Shown here: piece after piece, positions 63,361-64,000 of the stretch
How the letters are laid out: every line of letters begins with the position of its first letter
How positions within the stretch are numbered: position 1 is the stretch's first letter
NCBI RefSeq assembly: GCF_000559085.1
Contig: NZ_JALN02000001.1
Location: 3,224,001-3,288,000, forward strand
Direction of reading: 5' to 3'
From: Mycolicibacterium aromaticivorans JS19b1 = JCM 16368
GTDB taxonomy: Bacteria; Actinomycetota; Actinomycetes; Mycobacteriales; Mycobacteriaceae
Length of the DNA stretch: 64,000 nt
Made by a program: the position numbers and the translations under genes
Notes under the pieces: model-generated
Told to the model about the DNA's origin: nothing
What the model saw: the letters and a program-made list of their open reading frames with translations, nothing else
The model's database searches: none

Positions 63361-64000
63361 CTAGCTGGCGCCGGGCATCGGGATCGGCTTGACGCCTGGG
63401 GTCCCGATCTTGCCTGCCAGCCATGGCAGCGCATCTGCGAATGCGTAACCCGCAGACTGCAGATCGTGGCCGGCATGGAAATTGACCACAGCACATTCGA
63501 TGCCGTAGCTGCTCGCAAGCTCGCACATGGCGTGTGCGATATCGGCGTGATTCTCGGAATCGGTATCCCACTTGGCGGGTGGGGTGGGGACAGCGCCGGA
63601 GTGGTCGCCGGGCCGGTACTCGGGTGGCGTGTTCGACGACACGGCAAACCACGCGGACACGCCGGTATACGTGCCATGCCGGGTGATCGCGGTCTTCGGG
63701 TCGAATGCTTCCCAGGCGTTGACGTCGCCGCCGAACAAGCGCCCGACGGTCTGATCCTTGGTCCCGGCATTGGGGCCGAGCTGACCGTCGATGTCGACGA
63801 TCGCGCTGAACAGCTCCGGGTGTACGACCCCAAGCATCAGGGCGCAGGTGCCTCCCGACGACCAGCCGGCAACGCCCCAGTTCTCTGGCTTCGGACTGAC
63901 GCCGAACGTCGAGGTCACGTAGGGCACGACTTCTTTGATGAGATGATCGGCCGCGTTGCCGCGCGGGCCGTTGACGCACTCGGTGTCGTTGATGAATGAT
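63361..64000 (-). CDS. Putative esterase (alpha/beta hydrolase, PF00756-like), 5'-truncated
   Basis: Frame open to the right edge, about 212 residues visible and the N terminus missing. Nucleophile motif GVAGWSSGG (GxSxG), upstream DTECVNGPRGNAADHL and KEVVPYVTSTFG, downstream AVVNFHAGHDLQS with the catalytic-type His. This is the esterase D/antigen 85-like grade of esterases and acyltransferases. It converges on ackA with 8 bp between stops. Not the M. tuberculosis gene order, where pknG follows ackA (recalled). Confidence 0.82.
   Translation of the reverse strand, partial: SFINDTECVNGPRGNAADHLIKEVVPYVTSTFGVSPKPENWGVAGWSSGGTCALMLGVVHPELFSAIVDIDGQLGPNAGTKDQTVGRLFGGDVNAWEAFDPKTAITRHGTYTGVSAWFAVSSNTPPEYRPGDHSGAVPTPPAKWDTDSENHADIAHAMCELASSYGIECAVVNFHAGHDLQSAGYAFADALPWLAGKIGTPGVKPIPMPGAS

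Overview
The window is high-GC actinobacterial DNA with many GTG/TTG starts, 4-bp ATGA/GTGA start-stop overlaps and several apparently leaderless promoters. Gene content points to a mycobacterium: fgd1 (F420-dependent glucose-6-phosphate dehydrogenase, with the expected H40/W44/E109), an MMPL transporter, mycobacterial-type fba, purA, purT, metZ, pta and ackA, and an aerobic CO dehydrogenase locus. Many genes outside 31.5-59.9 kb have recognisable counterparts in the M. tuberculosis Rv0356c-Rv0373c and Rv0389-Rv0409 intervals (recalled, not searched). A conserved exopolysaccharide locus of this type is not something I associate with M. tuberculosis, so a fast-growing environmental species (Mycolicibacterium-like) is the best guess.

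Layout. 1-5.2 kb: 3' end of a form-I CO dehydrogenase operon (coxL end, XdhC/YHS fusion, MoxR ATPase, CoxG, VWA/CoxE). 5.2-19.1 kb: housekeeping and membrane genes (small secreted protein, DedA, fba, DUF3151, FUSC, CDF metal exporter with an ArsR-type operator, M50 peptidase, purA, thioesterase, P450, MMPL). 19.1-31.6 kb: divergent marR/mmpL pair, secreted phosphodiesterase, AAA ATPase, purT-rhodanese-metZ run, a TetR-controlled small operon with three copies of TAGCNNNGCTA, SDR, GNAT, metallo-beta-lactamase-fold hydrolase, fgd1.

31.6-59.8 kb: a 28-kb surface-polysaccharide locus lying exactly between fgd1 and pta, which are neighbours in M. tuberculosis as I recall. It encodes a complete-looking machine: precursor enzymes (a GDP-mannose 6-dehydrogenase closely resembling AlgD, two extended SDR epimerase-type enzymes, a Gfo/Idh oxidoreductase, an AsnB-like amidotransferase, an aldo-keto reductase fused to a GMC oxidoreductase), glycosyltransferases (two ordinary GT2, one GT4, one DUF6492-like, one GT-C-like, one CESA-like GT2 with QxxRW), a Wzx-like flippase, a Wzy/ligase-like polymerase, a Wzz/Wzc-like chain-length ATPase, a membrane-anchored GH6 glucanase and two secreted, membrane-anchored BcsB-like proteins. 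The gene content suggests a hybrid of Wzx/Wzy and cellulose-synthase-like export making an acidic, possibly mannuronate- and amide-containing polymer. I consider this the most interesting system in the window.

59.9-64 kb: pta and ackA (acetate/acetyl-phosphate interconversion) and the 3' part of an esterase gene running off the right edge. No tRNA, rRNA, CRISPR array, insertion sequence or phage gene was seen.
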